From: Saccharum officinarum | Taxonomy: Eukaryota; Streptophyta; Magnoliopsida; Poales; Poaceae | Direction of reading: 5' to 3' | Assembly: GCA_020631735.1 (NCBI GenBank) | Contig: CM036158.1 | Location: forward strand, 78,979,447-79,043,446 | DNA: 64,000 bases | Part shown: positions 22,134 through 37,109 of the stretch, one piece after another | Position numbering within the stretch: position 1 is the stretch's first letter | Layout of the letters: the number at the start of each line of letters is the position of its first letter | Notes under the pieces: generated by a model | The model's input: only the letters and a program-made list of their open reading frames with translations | Told to the model about the DNA's origin: nothing | The model's database searches: none | Program-made: the position numbers and the translations under genes

Positions 22134-23039
22134 TCACGCATAAAGCGGATCTCACCCTTTTAACCGTACGATTGGATCTCATTCTCGTCTTTCATCCGCC
22201 GCCGTTTTCACCGTCTCGCTGTCTCGCCGTGTCTGTGCCGCCGCGCTATTGCCGAGCCCACAGATCTTGCCTGCGCCCACATCCACGCCACCACAACCAC
22301 CGCCATTGCCGTACCCGCGCCCGCGCCACCGCTGTCGCAGCACCGAGCAGCTCTGCCGCCGTCGCGCCACGCTCGCGCCAGCGCCGCGCTCGCCACCGCG
22401 CCAGTGCTCGCGTGCTTCTCGCCGGAGCTGTGCCGCCGCAGCCACACCGCCGAGATCCCTCGTGCGCCCTAGCTTCTCCTCGAAGATCTCCCTTTGCCGC
22501 GCTCATCCATATCCCTAACCCTAGATCGCGAGGTTCACTGAAAACCCTAACCCTAGGTCGCTAGGTCTTCGTTTTTGATTTCATCTCCGTCTTCGCGATC
22601 GTCTCCGTCTCCGCAAGGTGACGTCTTCTCCTTGGATTAGGGCTTACCGTCGATTTTTCGGTGAATTACTAATTCAATTGTTGATCGATCGTCGATTGTA
22701 TTCCAGGGTTTCGATCGCCGTCTTCGGGTAACCCTAAATACGTCGAGATCGTCTTCCGGTCATCGGATCATCGCTCGTCGAGGTAGCTATCGCGGTCATC
22801 TCATATCTTACCTCACCTGCTTGCTCTTACTAGGATCTCACTTATCTTTTAGATATATATGTTGCTTATAGTAGATCCATCTATTCTATCGTTTCAGTTT
22901 GTCCTGTCAGTGCTGAGTGGTTCAGGTGATCAGCTGTGAATCCGAGGCCAAGCCTGCGGATACGGATTGAGGCCAAGCCTCACAAGGTTCAGTACATCAT
23001 CTGTCTTTTCAGTTTATGTCAGTACATCATCTTGTCAGT
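22134..23039 (+). promoter_or_regulatory. Gene-like leader before the extra ORF
   Basis: This non-coding stretch looks like the 5' end of a plant gene. A C-rich block is followed by AACCCTAACCCTAG telo-box-type words near 22505-22555, then possible splice sites, for example CGCAAG/GTGACG near 22617, a TTCCAG/GG acceptor near 22707, and ATCGTTTCAG near 22898. The ORF starts at 23040. Open frames in the C-rich part are composition shadows. Promoter and intron functions are inferred. Confidence 0.4.
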
Positions 23040-25491
23040 ATGGTTCGATGCAAGAACGCTGGTGGGGCACCCAGTGACGGGGATGACAGTCTCCCTAGGA
23101 AGACAGAGGTAGCTCACGGGAAGCGAGTTAAGATTGCTGCCAAGAAAAGGAAGAGAACTCTTACAGAGGCAGAGATAGCTCAGGCAGTGGCAGATGCAGC
23201 AGATGCAGCAGAGAGGGGTGGCAGGAGCAGTGGTATTCGCATTGGAGAAGTCGCTTTCATCTTGAAGGTCGACAACTTGGCACAGAGGCCACAGAGGAGA
23301 CAGTAGAGGCTACAGAGGAGACAGTGGATGCCCCTGTAGAGCAGCCTTCAGAGGATCCACAGGAGACTGAGGAGCAGACATCACAGACTCCACAGCGTCG
23401 TCGCTCAGGACGTACGCGAGCTCAGGTCACTCCCAGGCCAGAGGGTCAGTGTCGTGGAGGTCGTCCACCTCCCAGGGCTAGAGGTCACCCCCCTGTGGAG
23501 CACTTTGACCTCAGGGGTGCTACAGCCAGACAGGTCCAGGCCCTCAGGTTTGTTGAGGTGTCTCGGTGGTTCCCACCCCAGCGAGATCCCCGGGCGTCAG
23601 AGGGCTTCTACACACCTCTGCACGAAGATTTTCTACAGGGCCTATGTCGACAGTGGAATAGCTTTCATACCATAGAGAGTCTGTCGACTAGAGGCACTAG
23701 TAGAGGTGGTTGGTGAGCAGCTTCGTCCACATCTATCTTTTCTGCCTGTACTATCAGATCTACTTGGACGGACTGGAGCATACTGCGGAACCTGGGTTAG
23801 AGAGTTTTACTCGTCACTATGGATCGACCCTGCACATCAGTTCATCCACTTTGCTTTCAGAGGTCGTGACCGCAGGTTATACAGCACCAGGGTACGGGAG
23901 ATTCTCAGACTCCCCGCTTCAGAGACCAAGATCCATCAGCTGTGCTTTGGACAGACTGCTCCTCCGAGACGCCCTCACGGTGGGACAGTGCCTCCTACTA
24001 ACTTGATTCGACCCTGCTTCCGTGAGCCTTTTGGCGAAGGGTCTCGACGCACGCCAGCCAGCTTGACACCCATAGCGAGGGTACTGGATGCTATAGTGAG
24101 GAGGATACTTCTTCCTAGACTTGGATACAGAGAGGGTCTCATTCGCATGCAGCTATGGGTGATACATCACCTCGTCTCACAGACCCTGTTTGACCTTTGG
24201 GATCTGATGCTTTGTGAGATGGAGGATACCTTGGCAGAGGGATTCAAGGGACACAGGCAGCTACCATATGCACACTAGATCTGCTTCATCATCAGGACTG
24301 CCTGTGAGTTGCCTGCAGAGATTAGAGCTGAAATCTCTGATACTACCACAGCCTTCCCAGAGTATGACATCCGCCAGCTGTGGGCATCAGTGACTAGAGA
24401 GCAGGCACCTGGCCCAGGACGGCGACAGAGGCCAGATGTACCAGAGACAGCCGCTGAGCAGGACGAGACTGTTGAGGGTCTTGCAGAGGCAGAGCTTGCA
24501 AACTTAGATGCTCAGTCGGCTGATCAAGCCGAGGATGTGGCCACCGACAACACAGATGAAGACTACCAGCCCATCCCTAGGTATCGCTCTCCTCGGCCTC
24601 ACGACCATGAGGCTGGTGGCTCTGGCTCAGCCTCCCGCTCAGATCCAGCCATGGTGGCTATCCTTGAGAGGTTGACCCAGGCCCAGGAGCGACAGGAGAT
24701 ACAGATGCAGCGACAGGCACAAGACTCAGCTGCAGCGTTTGCACAAATTCAGGCTCGCCAGGATGAGCTCCAGAGGCAGCAGCTCGAGTTTCAACGACAA
24801 CAGTTTGAGATGCAGAGGCAGCAGGTAGCCACTCAGTAGCAATACTTAGAGCCCCTGCGCCACCTTGTCACTGTGGGAGTACCGCCACCGCCGTCTGTCC
24901 TGACTCCAGCCTTACAGTCCAGTGGACTTCAGAGTTAGGGACAGCCGAGCTTTCAGTACACCTCTCCTCAGCAACAGGTACTGTAGACGTTTTAGTCTCC
25001 GAGCTACACGCCTATCCAGACAAGTTTTACTCCACCAGCTCAGCCGGGACCACACCTCCTCTCAGGCCCGACATTCCCTAACTTCAGTGCTACATTCAGC
25101 GAGCTGACTGGACAGCCGACACCGTCGCACTCTACTTTTGTGACTACCTCAGACATGTCGGCTTCAGAGACTGCTGCGCTTCCAGTGATAGGGGCTGCTA
25201 CTACAGACACTCTGCCTTTCTTAGTCGCATCTACAGATCCTCCAACTCTTGATGTTCTTCAGGCTCAGGCGACAGTGATCGATCCGATAGTTGCTTCTAC
25301 ACCTTCAGTCACTGCCCCTCATCTACAAACCTAGACTACTTCACTGCCATATTCAGCTTTAGAGGGTCAGCCTGACAGTTCAGAGTCTGAGGAGGATGCT
25401 ACATAGTTTGTGATCACTCCGCGCTCCTCGGCACCCGACACGACAGCTTCTGTTCCCCGTCAGATCCCTAGATTAGTTTTTGGCGGTTGAT
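23040..25491 (+). pseudogene. Extra (envelope-like position) ORF of Sirevirus-like element 1
   Basis: An originally long ORF of roughly 800 codons, now broken by at least two frameshifts (near 23300 and 23705) and several stops (24276-24278, 24837-24839 and more). Segments in order: a basic N-terminus (KRVKIAAKKRKR), a Glu/Gln-rich and Arg-rich linker, a globular domain (about 23706-24400; WIDPAHQFIHFAFRGR, ILRLPASETKIHQLC), an acidic stretch, a Gln/Arg-rich coiled coil (about 24655-24836) and a Ser/Thr/Pro-rich tail. Sireviruses often have an envelope-like ORF in this position. I see no clear signal peptide or membrane segment, so the name is positional only. Function unknown. Confidence 0.65.
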
Positions 25492-25893
25492 GCCAAAGGG
25501 GGAGAGAGAGCATAGATTCAGGGGGAGTGGTGATAGAGGGTTTCATTTTTCGTGTGTGCTACTTTCATGCATCATGTTTACTTTTCTCACCCTGCATTGT
25601 GTGACTTTGAGTTTGTGAGACTATGTCTTAATGTCTTTATGTCACTTAATTATGTTTAGCTCATAAGGTTGTGCTTCCGTGCCTTACTCCGATTTCATAT
25701 GAGCTATGTTTTTTTGTGTACTAACTCTTCATGTTTTATCTTATGAGTACACTCAGTTGGCTTGGAACACATAAGCATTGACTAACCCTTTGTGCAAACA
25801 GCTTTATGCTTATGTGAACCAAGCATGATCGAAAACCTCAACTCATATCTTCTGAATCTAAGTGTTGTCATCAATCACCAAAAAGGGGGAGAT
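25492..25893 (+). other. Multiple polypurine tracts before the 3' LTR
   Basis: AAAGGGGGAGAGAGAG (near 25495) and TTCAGGGGGAGTGG (near 25517) precede the tract AAAAAGGGGGAGAT, which abuts the 3' LTR at 25894. Several purine tracts are typical of Sireviruses. The rest of the stretch is non-coding. Confidence 0.75.
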
Positions 25894-27511
25894 TGAAAGC
25901 ATCTAGGCCCCGGTGTTGGTTTCGGCAATTGATGACAACGCTTAATTACCATGACTAACGTGTGTTTTGCAAAAACGTTGGTAAGTTAGGTCATGGAGAT
26001 GATAACTGCTTTGAGCAATATGGTATTCATGTCCCTTGATGGAAATCGTTTCGGTTTTCAAAGGATCAACGACAAGATTAAGGACGGTTAGTTCCGGATG
26101 TCAAGGTGTTGAGTTACATCTGGAATAGTCGTTAGGATGTTTGTTTCTTCCTTTGACCGTACTATAAAGGGGGCATGAGCGAGTAGCTTGACCTAGGTGA
26201 GTCTTATGTTTAGGTGTGGTGCACACTTGTCAAACTTAGCACTAGGTAGTTCGAGAAAAGCTCAGAGTTCAGTTGGAAGCAACTTGGTTCAAGTTGCATC
26301 GCGTTTAGAAGACGTTTGAGCCGTTTACCTATGACCGAACGCGGTCCTAGTCATGACCGGACGCGTCTGGTCAGTACTAACACTTCACTGCGATTTCAAC
26401 TGATCGACCGGACGCGGTCCTTGAGAGGACCGGACGCGGTGGTCAGTCTGACACGTGTTTTAGAGGGTAAACAGCGTAATCGGACGTGACTGTGAAGTGA
26501 TCGGCGCGTCCGGTCACGTTCCAGTAAGGTCCCGTGGTGACCTGACGCGTCCGGTCACCTATGATCGGACACGGTCATGCGTCATGTTATTTTTCCAGTA
26601 AGCTCTTCCATGATCGGACGCGTCCGGTCATCTCAGACCAGCGCGTCCGGTCATCACAGATCGGCGCGTCCGGTCACTCAGCGTAGCTTTCGGTTTTCAA
26701 CCGTTACACCTGACCGGCGCGTCCGGTCATGTCGACAGGCGCGTCCGGTCAGTGCGCGTTTTGCTGTTTCGAAAGGTAACGGTTGGATTTGTCTGAGGGG
26801 TGTATAAATATATCCCCTCCACCTCTTTTAGAGGCCTCTTGCTCATTTGTTCAGCTGAGAAACACCTTTGAAGTGCAAGGGAGTGCAAGAGCCCTAGTGA
26901 GGAAAGAGATTTGTGAATCAAAGTTTGAGAATTCTCTCTAGTGACAAGAGTGTAGCAAGTGTGCATCCATCTTCTCATTAGACTTGTTGTGGTCAAGTGA
27001 GAGTTCTAGCTTGTTACTCTTGGTGATCGCCATTACCTAGACGGTTTGGTGGTGATTGGGAGTTTGGTGATCATCTGACGAGATTGTGGGTGACCCAACT
27101 CAAGTTGTGAGCGGTTTTGGGTGATTCGCCACGACGGAGTGTCGAAGAATCAACCCGTAGAGAGCACTTGATCCTTGCGCGGATCAAGGGGGAGCTACAC
27201 CCTTGTGCGGGTGCTCAAACGGGGACTAGTGGGGAGTGGCGACTCTCCGATACCTCAGCAAAATATCGCCGTGTTCCTAACCCTTACTTTCAAGCATTTA
27301 CTTTCGTGCATTACTTTCATTGCTTGTTTACTTTCCTAGAATTGCCATGCTAGTCTAGGATTGGAACTTAGGGTGCAAAACTTTTATCGGTAGAATCACA
27401 AGGAACACTAGTAGGCACTAGGGGTGAAGTTTGGCTTGTAGGATTTAATTCTTGCAATTAATTTTTAGAAAAGCCCAATTCACCCTCCTCTTGGGCATCT
27501 TGATCCTTTCA
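25894..27511 (+). repeat. 3' LTR of Sirevirus-like element 1
   Basis: 1,618 bp, the direct repeat of 14046-15666. Its palindrome array is at 26332-26750 and its TATA box at 26803-26810. Near 26330 it has an extra half-unit (CGAACGCGGTCC), and near 26610 it lacks one full unit present in the 5' LTR. Confidence 0.93.
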
Positions 27512-29290
27512 CAAGCAATTGCAAGTAAACCACCAACCCGATTCCTCAGAATAGTGGTAGGCAGACCTCCCTAGAACCTCGCCAGAGAGGGCATCGTCGC
27601 GGGTGCCGGCCCGAAGAAGACGAGGGAGGGACAAAAGAACTCATCGACGAGATCTAGATCTTCAAACGAACCACCAGATCCAGTGAGGAGTAGCAAACTA
27701 GCCCTTCACTGCTGCGGAAACACACATCAACAAGGTGAAGGGGCCGAAGAAGCTTATTCGCTGAAGACGACGCCGTCGCCACTATCCGTACGTCGCCGAG
27801 GCCAAGGTTACTTAGAATAGGGACTATAACTAGCTAAAAGGGTAGTAATCTACACTCTGGCCACCATAGGCTCGGTTCCCCTCCTCCGGTGCCGGAGAGG
27901 ACAGCGGAGGGGAAGGGAACCGACGGATTCGACGGCGGAGGCGAAGTCACCTCCTTTTCGCCCGCCCTGACTGTAGCAGATGGGAGAAGGAACGAGAAGG
28001 TGACTGTTTGTTTACCTAACCGAAGACAAACTAGGAGCAAACGTAAACAACAAGCTAGCAACCCACCTCAGCCAGTCGGCCCAATAATCGCGATCGTGGC
28101 ATAAGCCCACTACCCCAGTGACATCCCCTCCCGGCCTCCCCCACCCCTATTCTCGTCTCCCAGTTCCAACTCCAAATCAGTGCCAACACTCCGTCGTCTG
28201 TCCCGCACCCCAAATCCCAAACCCTAGCATCAGGGCAGGTGGCAGCGTGGTGGTGGTTCGAGCAGCATTGCGTCCTCACGAGCAGCACCTGGTGGCGGCG
28301 TTGGCGACAGCACCGCGAGCCAGGAACGATGCAAGCAGCGTCGCACTTCTCCAATGAAAGGGCAGCTCAGTTTTCTCGGTTTAAACCAAAAATCAATGTA
28401 AAAAAATCCAAAATCGAACCTATCGGTTCTCTGTTCTGAAATTAACTGATTAGTTACTGATTCTTGAGAACCGAAGTATTTGAAAACCAAATAAACCGAA
28501 TCAAAATGTCAGTTTAAAACGAATGCCCAATCCTATTGGAGAAGATAGTGCTACTACAAAGTTAAACCACATGACGCATGTTATTAATGTGTAATCAAAA
28601 CTGAGCTTTATTTTTTATTTGAAAATTTTCATACATGTCTCAATGGTTAAGCAACACATTGCTGCTGAGAAAATTTTGTTTGAATTTGCGTAGTGGGTTG
28701 CATATCAAACATATTTTTTTGAGCTAAAACAAACTTTTTATAATTTTTAATAATAAATTATAGTTTAGTATTTTTAAATGCATCTTTATTCTAGAAAAAA
28801 TTTTATAATTATTGATAAAATTTAATTGATCTTTCTAAACTATCATGAAAGTTCGATTCACATTTCTCGTGAATCATGACTAAAGTGGCACCACATGGAA
28901 TGGCTGATCAGCTAAAATACCTTAGGAAAATAAATCAGATAATTTTAAAATTTACAGAAGTCTAAAAAAGTGTTTTTTTTATTGTGGTTGGGGGATAAAT
29001 TGGATTTTTGCAGTAGGTTTTTCTTTTTTATCAGGGATTTGTGCAGTAGTTTTTTTTTTGAGGGGATTTGTGCAGTAGTTGAGGGAGGCTGGGCCTGGTC
29101 GCGTTATATTGGGACGCAAAGGTTGGGGTGTGCTAGGATGGGCTTGAACTGAAATGAAACAGCCCAACACCGCCGAAGCCCTAGGCAATTTTTGCCAGCT
29201 AATTTGGCTTGTTATTACCTGCTGGGTCTCGATCGGTCGCCTCCTCCTCGGGGCTCCGGTCCTCTCCGTGTGGCCGTGGGAAGGCGAAGG
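27512..29290. other. Intergenic sequence with dispersed repeat
   Basis: 27512 to about 28050 probably continues the sequence interrupted by element 1. 28350-28545 is a second copy of the AACCGAA-rich dispersed repeat. 28545-28975 is AT-rich with homopolymer runs. Short open frames here have no recognisable domains. The end of this stretch probably contains the promoter of the RING gene. Confidence 0.45.
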
Positions 29291-29429
29291 AAACCAAACG
29301 AGGGCGGAGGCGGACGCCTAACGCCTTCCCTCTTCCGCCGAGCGGCTGCTCCATCCTTTTCCTTCCTCGTCTCCGTCTTCATCGACCAACGGATTGCCGC
29401 CGACTCCGACCATCGTAGACTGTCCCCCT

Positions 29430-29682
29430 GTACGTTCCTCGATCCCCTTTTCTTGTATTGGTCCTCGATTCAAAAAATCTAGTCTAGTATCCCCAATTTC
29501 CAAACCCTAATCCCCTGCCTCCCTCCTCCTCGATCACCCCGTAGAACAGAGCAGGCAGATGGATAGAGGATACGTATACGCGCAGATTACACAGCCTGCG
29601 TTAGTTCCTTTTTATGCTTGAACGTTTGGTGTTCACCTCACCTTATCTCAGCTCTAACGAATCTTGTTTTCCTCCTCTCTAG
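29430..29682 (+). other. Probable 5' UTR intron of the RING gene
   Basis: CCCCCT/GTACGT at 29429/29430 and CCTCTCTAG/GTC at 29682/29683 are a plausible donor and pyrimidine-rich acceptor, 42 bp before the start codon. Not provable without transcript data. Confidence 0.5.
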
Positions 29683-29724
29683 GTCTTTCTTCAACGATTT
29701 CAGCGGATCGATCGATTCGATTCC

Positions 29725-31059
29725 ATGGCCGGCTGGACCAATACCACCGGCACCGGCAGCGGCGGCGGTCGAGGATCAGGAGGAAGAGGCTTCACGAACC
29801 ACCTTTATGCTAATAATTCCATTGACATGATCCATGGAGGTACCGGCGGCGGCGGCGGAGGTAGCGGCAGGTTCATAGGAGGTCGGTCAAGGGGGAGGCC
29901 GCCCCAGCAGCCTCACTATCGCTACCGCCGTGTCGATGCCGTTCATCGCGACTCCCCGCCCGCCTCCCTATCTGACCAGCAAGCGGCATCCTCCACTTCC
30001 AGCCGCCACGCGCGGCTAACTCATCCCATCTCAACCGCGGACAAGTCTTCCGCCTCTAGAACCGCGGCTCCTCCAAGCACCAGGGAGCCCGACGACAAGA
30101 CTATCCGCAATGCCGCCAACTTCGAGTGCAACGTCTGCTTTGACATGGCCGCTGACCCTGTGGTCACCAAGTGCGGCCATCTCTTCTGCTGGGAGTGCCT
30201 CTATCAGTGGCTCCATGTCCACTCTCACCACCGTGAGTGCCCTGTCTGCAAGGGCCAGGTAGCCGATGATGCTATCATACCCATCTATGGGCGTGGTGGT
30301 TCCGCAGCCTCTGTGGACAATGCGCCACCAAGGCCCACTGGAGCCAGAGTAGAGAGCTCCAGGCAGCAGCAGCAGCAGCAGTCAACTTCCCCCCATCCCA
30401 CGCTGTTTGATTTCCCAAGCATTATGAACTTGAGAATGAGAACTACCTCATTCAGAGAGGCTGTCTTGAGCATCATGTCTCCCAGCATTGAAGACACGGA
30501 GATGGACAATTTTGATGCCATGACCTATTTTGACGACGGTGAATTCTACCCAGGGGTCAATGAATTTGACATGGAGGTGGATCGATATGGTGACCCCGAT
30601 GATGAGGTTTATGAATATGACTACCATTTTGGAGGTGTTCCGTTGTTTGGGTCTGCTGGGACTGAGGCCAGCAATCCCAGCTCTTCACAGGCACATGCTG
30701 ATACGATCAGTATTAGAGACAACACTGTTGCCACTACCACTGGCGGTTATCATCATCAAGAGTTTGGCTACTCTGGCGCGAGACCTAATAATAATAGGGG
30801 ACGGCGTGATCGCCGTAACCGCACAAGGGTGTCAGCAGATCACTTTTTGAGCACTGATGAAATGGTGATGGTGATGCCAGGTAGCAGTGGTTTTATCCAT
30901 AATAATAATGGCGGCAGTTCTAATGTTAGTGCAGGCGCTGCCTTCCGGCCTAACGGTGGCTGGACTGAGAGAAGAGGAAGAAGCAACAGGAACTCGAATT
31001 CAGGTGGTGGAAGAGGAGGGATGCAGGATCGCAGGAGACAGAGGACACACTACATCTGA
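29725..31059 (+). CDS. RING-type E3 ubiquitin ligase, RMA/RNF5-like RING
   Basis: A single coding exon of 444 aa. The first 120 residues are Gly/Arg/Ser-rich and disordered. A C3HC4 RING follows at about residues 134-175: FECNVCFDMAADPVVT, CGHLFCWECLYQWL and CPVCKG. This is the RNF5/RMA-type RING that binds an E2 and transfers ubiquitin. Then come a Gln run from CAG repeats (near 30366), an acidic Tyr/Asp-rich region and a basic Arg/Gly/Asn-rich C-terminus. There is no C-terminal membrane anchor, unlike true RMA proteins. Domain layout and length resemble Arabidopsis MUSE1/MUSE2-type ligases; that link is from memory. Substrates unknown. Confidence 0.9.
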   Translation: MAGWTNTTGTGSGGGRGSGGRGFTNHLYANNSIDMIHGGTGGGGGGSGRFIGGRSRGRPPQQPHYRYRRVDAVHRDSPPASLSDQQAASSTSSRHARLTHPISTADKSSASRTAAPPSTREPDDKTIRNAANFECNVCFDMAADPVVTKCGHLFCWECLYQWLHVHSHHRECPVCKGQVADDAIIPIYGRGGSAASVDNAPPRPTGARVESSRQQQQQQSTSPHPTLFDFPSIMNLRMRTTSFREAVLSIMSPSIEDTEMDNFDAMTYFDDGEFYPGVNEFDMEVDRYGDPDDEVYEYDYHFGGVPLFGSAGTEASNPSSSQAHADTISIRDNTVATTTGGYHHQEFGYSGARPNNNRGRRDRRNRTRVSADHFLSTDEMVMVMPGSSGFIHNNNGGSSNVSAGAAFRPNGGWTERRGRSNRNSNSGGGRGGMQDRRRQRTHYI

Positions 31060-31729
31060 TAGTGATGTTGGGACATGCTTGGCAATAGCATTGATGAGAT
31101 AAACAAACTTGTTAATCTGTCATCTTCCCTTTTTTTTCTTTGTTTCTGTCTTAATCCTTTCGTAGTCCGTGGCTATGCACACCTTGTTAAACATGTTGTT
31201 CATCTTTTTCTCTCCTTTTAACCCTGATGAAATGCTTTGCTTGGTTAATGTTACTACTTTTTAGTACCATCATCTATATCTATTGAAGACACTAGACTCA
31301 TAAACTGTGGCATTGGACTAGCTGCAGAACTTAGGCCATCTTGTTTAGTTGTTTAACTACGCGGTGCAGGCAAAAATTTGTTGCTTGCGGCAGTGCTGAA
31401 ACTGTCTAAGCAATTGCATCAAGAAGCATGACTGCATGAGTATTCAATTGTTTGTCGTACAATGTTTGGAACCAAGAAACAGTTGATTTCTCTTGCACGC
31501 ATGTCATAGTCAATTCAGAAGTTTGGAGGAACTATATAAGTTATATAAAAATCGCAAACATTGGAATGATTGGTTTGTTTCGGTGCCCAATTACCAGTTC
31601 TTCATCGTCGCACAAATACATTACAGAGGATCAGTTATAACGGCATACATTTGCCGATAGATATACTCTAGGCAACAAATAAGCGCTGACAGAGCTGAAA
31701 TACAGATGCAGCTCCTACCCTGTTCTAGA
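31060..31729. other. Convergent 3' flanks of the RING and cupin genes
   Basis: Holds the 3' UTR of the RING gene on the left and of the minus-strand cupin gene on the right. The two genes converge. No other feature seen. Confidence 0.5.
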
Positions 31730-32221
31730 CTAGTTGTCGTCTCCGTAGGCGAGGAACCGGTAGCGCTCCTCGTAGGGGCCGTCGAAGTAGAGGTCGGCTT
31801 CGAACCAGCGCGGGTACCTGACGAGATCCCCGGCCACGAAGTGCATGTAGTCGTCGCCGTGGACGGCGCCGGCGGGGATGACCTTCACCTCCCCGGACAC
31901 GACGTACACGAGCTGGTCCACCTGCCAGTCCCACGGCATCCGGCACCGGCCGCCCGTGCGCCACGACGACCACGTCTCCATCACCCGCAGCGCCTCCACC
32001 CGCGCCCGCGCCACCTCGCCGCGCTCCACGCGCACCTTGTACACGTCCTCCAGGGGACGCCCCAGCAGCGCGCCGCCGCCTGCTGGCGCTGCTGCTGCTG
32101 CCGCCGCCGCTCGTATTCTTACTCCTCTTCGGCTACTGCTGCTAGGAAGACAGGGAGGAGGCCTGTGCGCCGCGGGGAGCACGAGACGGAACCCGCCGGT
32201 GTTGGCGGCGGCGGGACTCAT
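31730..32221 (-). CDS. Cupin-domain protein, ureidoglycine aminohydrolase-like fold, plastid-type
   Basis: A single-exon protein of 163 aa. The first 45-50 residues are Ser/Arg/Ala-rich with few acids and look like a chloroplast transit peptide. One small cupin barrel follows (about residues 55-160): METWSSW, MPWDWQVDQLVYVVSGEVKV, FVAGDLVRYPRWFEADLYF. Plants have a small family with this cupin (including PTAC18) whose enzymatic role is not established, despite the ureidoglycine aminohydrolase name of the domain. The His-rich metal site of classic cupins is not obvious, so enzyme activity should not be assumed. High GC makes the opposite strand open too; the cupin motifs decide the strand. Confidence 0.85.
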   Translation of the reverse strand: MSPAAANTGGFRLVLPAAHRPPPCLPSSSSRRGVRIRAAAAAAAAPAGGGALLGRPLEDVYKVRVERGEVARARVEALRVMETWSSWRTGGRCRMPWDWQVDQLVYVVSGEVKVIPAGAVHGDDYMHFVAGDLVRYPRWFEADLYFDGPYEERYRFLAYGDDN

Positions 32222-33259
32222 CGCGCGCGAGCGCGAGGCCCTATCCTTTCCTCTCCTCCGGCTTGGGCTTTGGGTTGGGGTTTCGGCTCTCCCTGAAGAA
32301 GCGACGAGGGAGGGGGCAAGCAGGTCGCCTTATCCTGCACTGCTCTGTTGCTTCAAGTGGCGAGGTCCGTCGTCACATGCACCCAAAAGCCAGCCCCGTT
32401 GGTTTCGCTGAAATTTGGCTTTACTGCTTATGGCCTTACGCTGATACGGGTGAGAGAAAAATATTGTTCATTTGCTGAAAAGTACTGCTGTTTATGGCAG
32501 TTTAACACTGTAAACATAAACCGCAGAGTCCGTTCGCTTCGCTGAAAAACCATGGTTGAAAGTACTGTTCGCTAATTTGCTACGAGAGAAAAACACTGTT
32601 TGGATTGCGGCACCACACCAGACCAGACGAGTAGCTAGCTCTCTTGCACTTCTGTTTGGATTGCGGCACCATTACATCTCGGGAATCATTTCGTCCGTCA
32701 GAGGTCGGAGCCGCGTCGTGTCCGACGGTTTTTTGAGGAATGGGTCGGTCCACCAAACTTACGCTAGCAGGAACTCTATGCAGTACAGGTTGGTGCCAGA
32801 CTGGTTCAACTCGACTTGCAAACCAAACAAATAATCTAGGTTCGGATGTAGGTTCGGGTGATTCTGGATTGGTGAGTCAGGACTTAGCGGCGGCGCACAC
32901 ACAAGTACGTAAGGGATTCCAATTCTTCAGTTTCAGACGACGAAACCACAAGAGAGCCATATCATCAGTGGTAGTATTTACAGTCACCTCCACACACACA
33001 CAGGCGCGATGGATGACGATGCCTGCTTTCGACTATCAGACGGGTACGATAACACCACCGTCCCTTACATCACCACGGAACCGGCGACTGTAACTCTGCC
33101 TACCTAGCCTTGCCAGATGCACCACCCAGTTCATAGCAGGTATAGCCAACAGCAATTGGGGAAACACAAAAGAAGAAAACAAAGCATGCAATCGCAAGAT
33201 GATCCTTCAATGGGCGTATCACGAGGATCAAATCGTCCGTTCCTCCTGTTACAAGTGGT
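32222..33259. other. Intergenic, with MITE-like pieces
   Basis: About 32405-32620 contains two copies of a motif set (GAGAGAAAAA, CACTGTTTGGATT, GCTGAAAAGTACTG) also seen near 43908-44010 and 49152-49277, and is probably MITE sequence. The remainder holds the upstream region of the cupin gene and the 3' flank of the ARF gene. A short CACACA run is near 32990. Confidence 0.45.

Positions 33260-37109
<3,850 letters not shown>

Larger units (their letters stand above)
14046..27511 (+). mobile_element. Sirevirus-like Ty1/copia retrotransposon, 13.5 kb
   Basis: The LTRs at 14046-15666 and 25894-27511 start TGAAAG and end CTTTCA. The flanks are GAAGC (14041-14045) and CAAGC (27512-27516), a 5 bp target duplication with one mismatch. 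Internal order: primer site, long gag with two zinc knuckles and a coiled coil, pol in copia order (protease, integrase, RT, RNase H), a palindrome array, an extra ORF with its own leader, and several purine tracts. Large size, long gag, an ORF after pol and multiple purine tracts are features of the Sirevirus (SIRE/Maximus) lineage. Gag, pol and the extra ORF all carry stops or frameshifts, so this copy is not autonomous. Confidence 0.93.

Noticed and set aside
22103..22564. Pro/Arg/Ala-rich frames on both strands in the C-rich leader
   Set aside because: All frames look alike in composition and none has a domain; treated as non-coding leader.
31706..32296. 196-codon open frame antisense to the cupin gene
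   Set aside because: Low-complexity shadow; the cupin motifs and transit-peptide-like start are on the minus strand.
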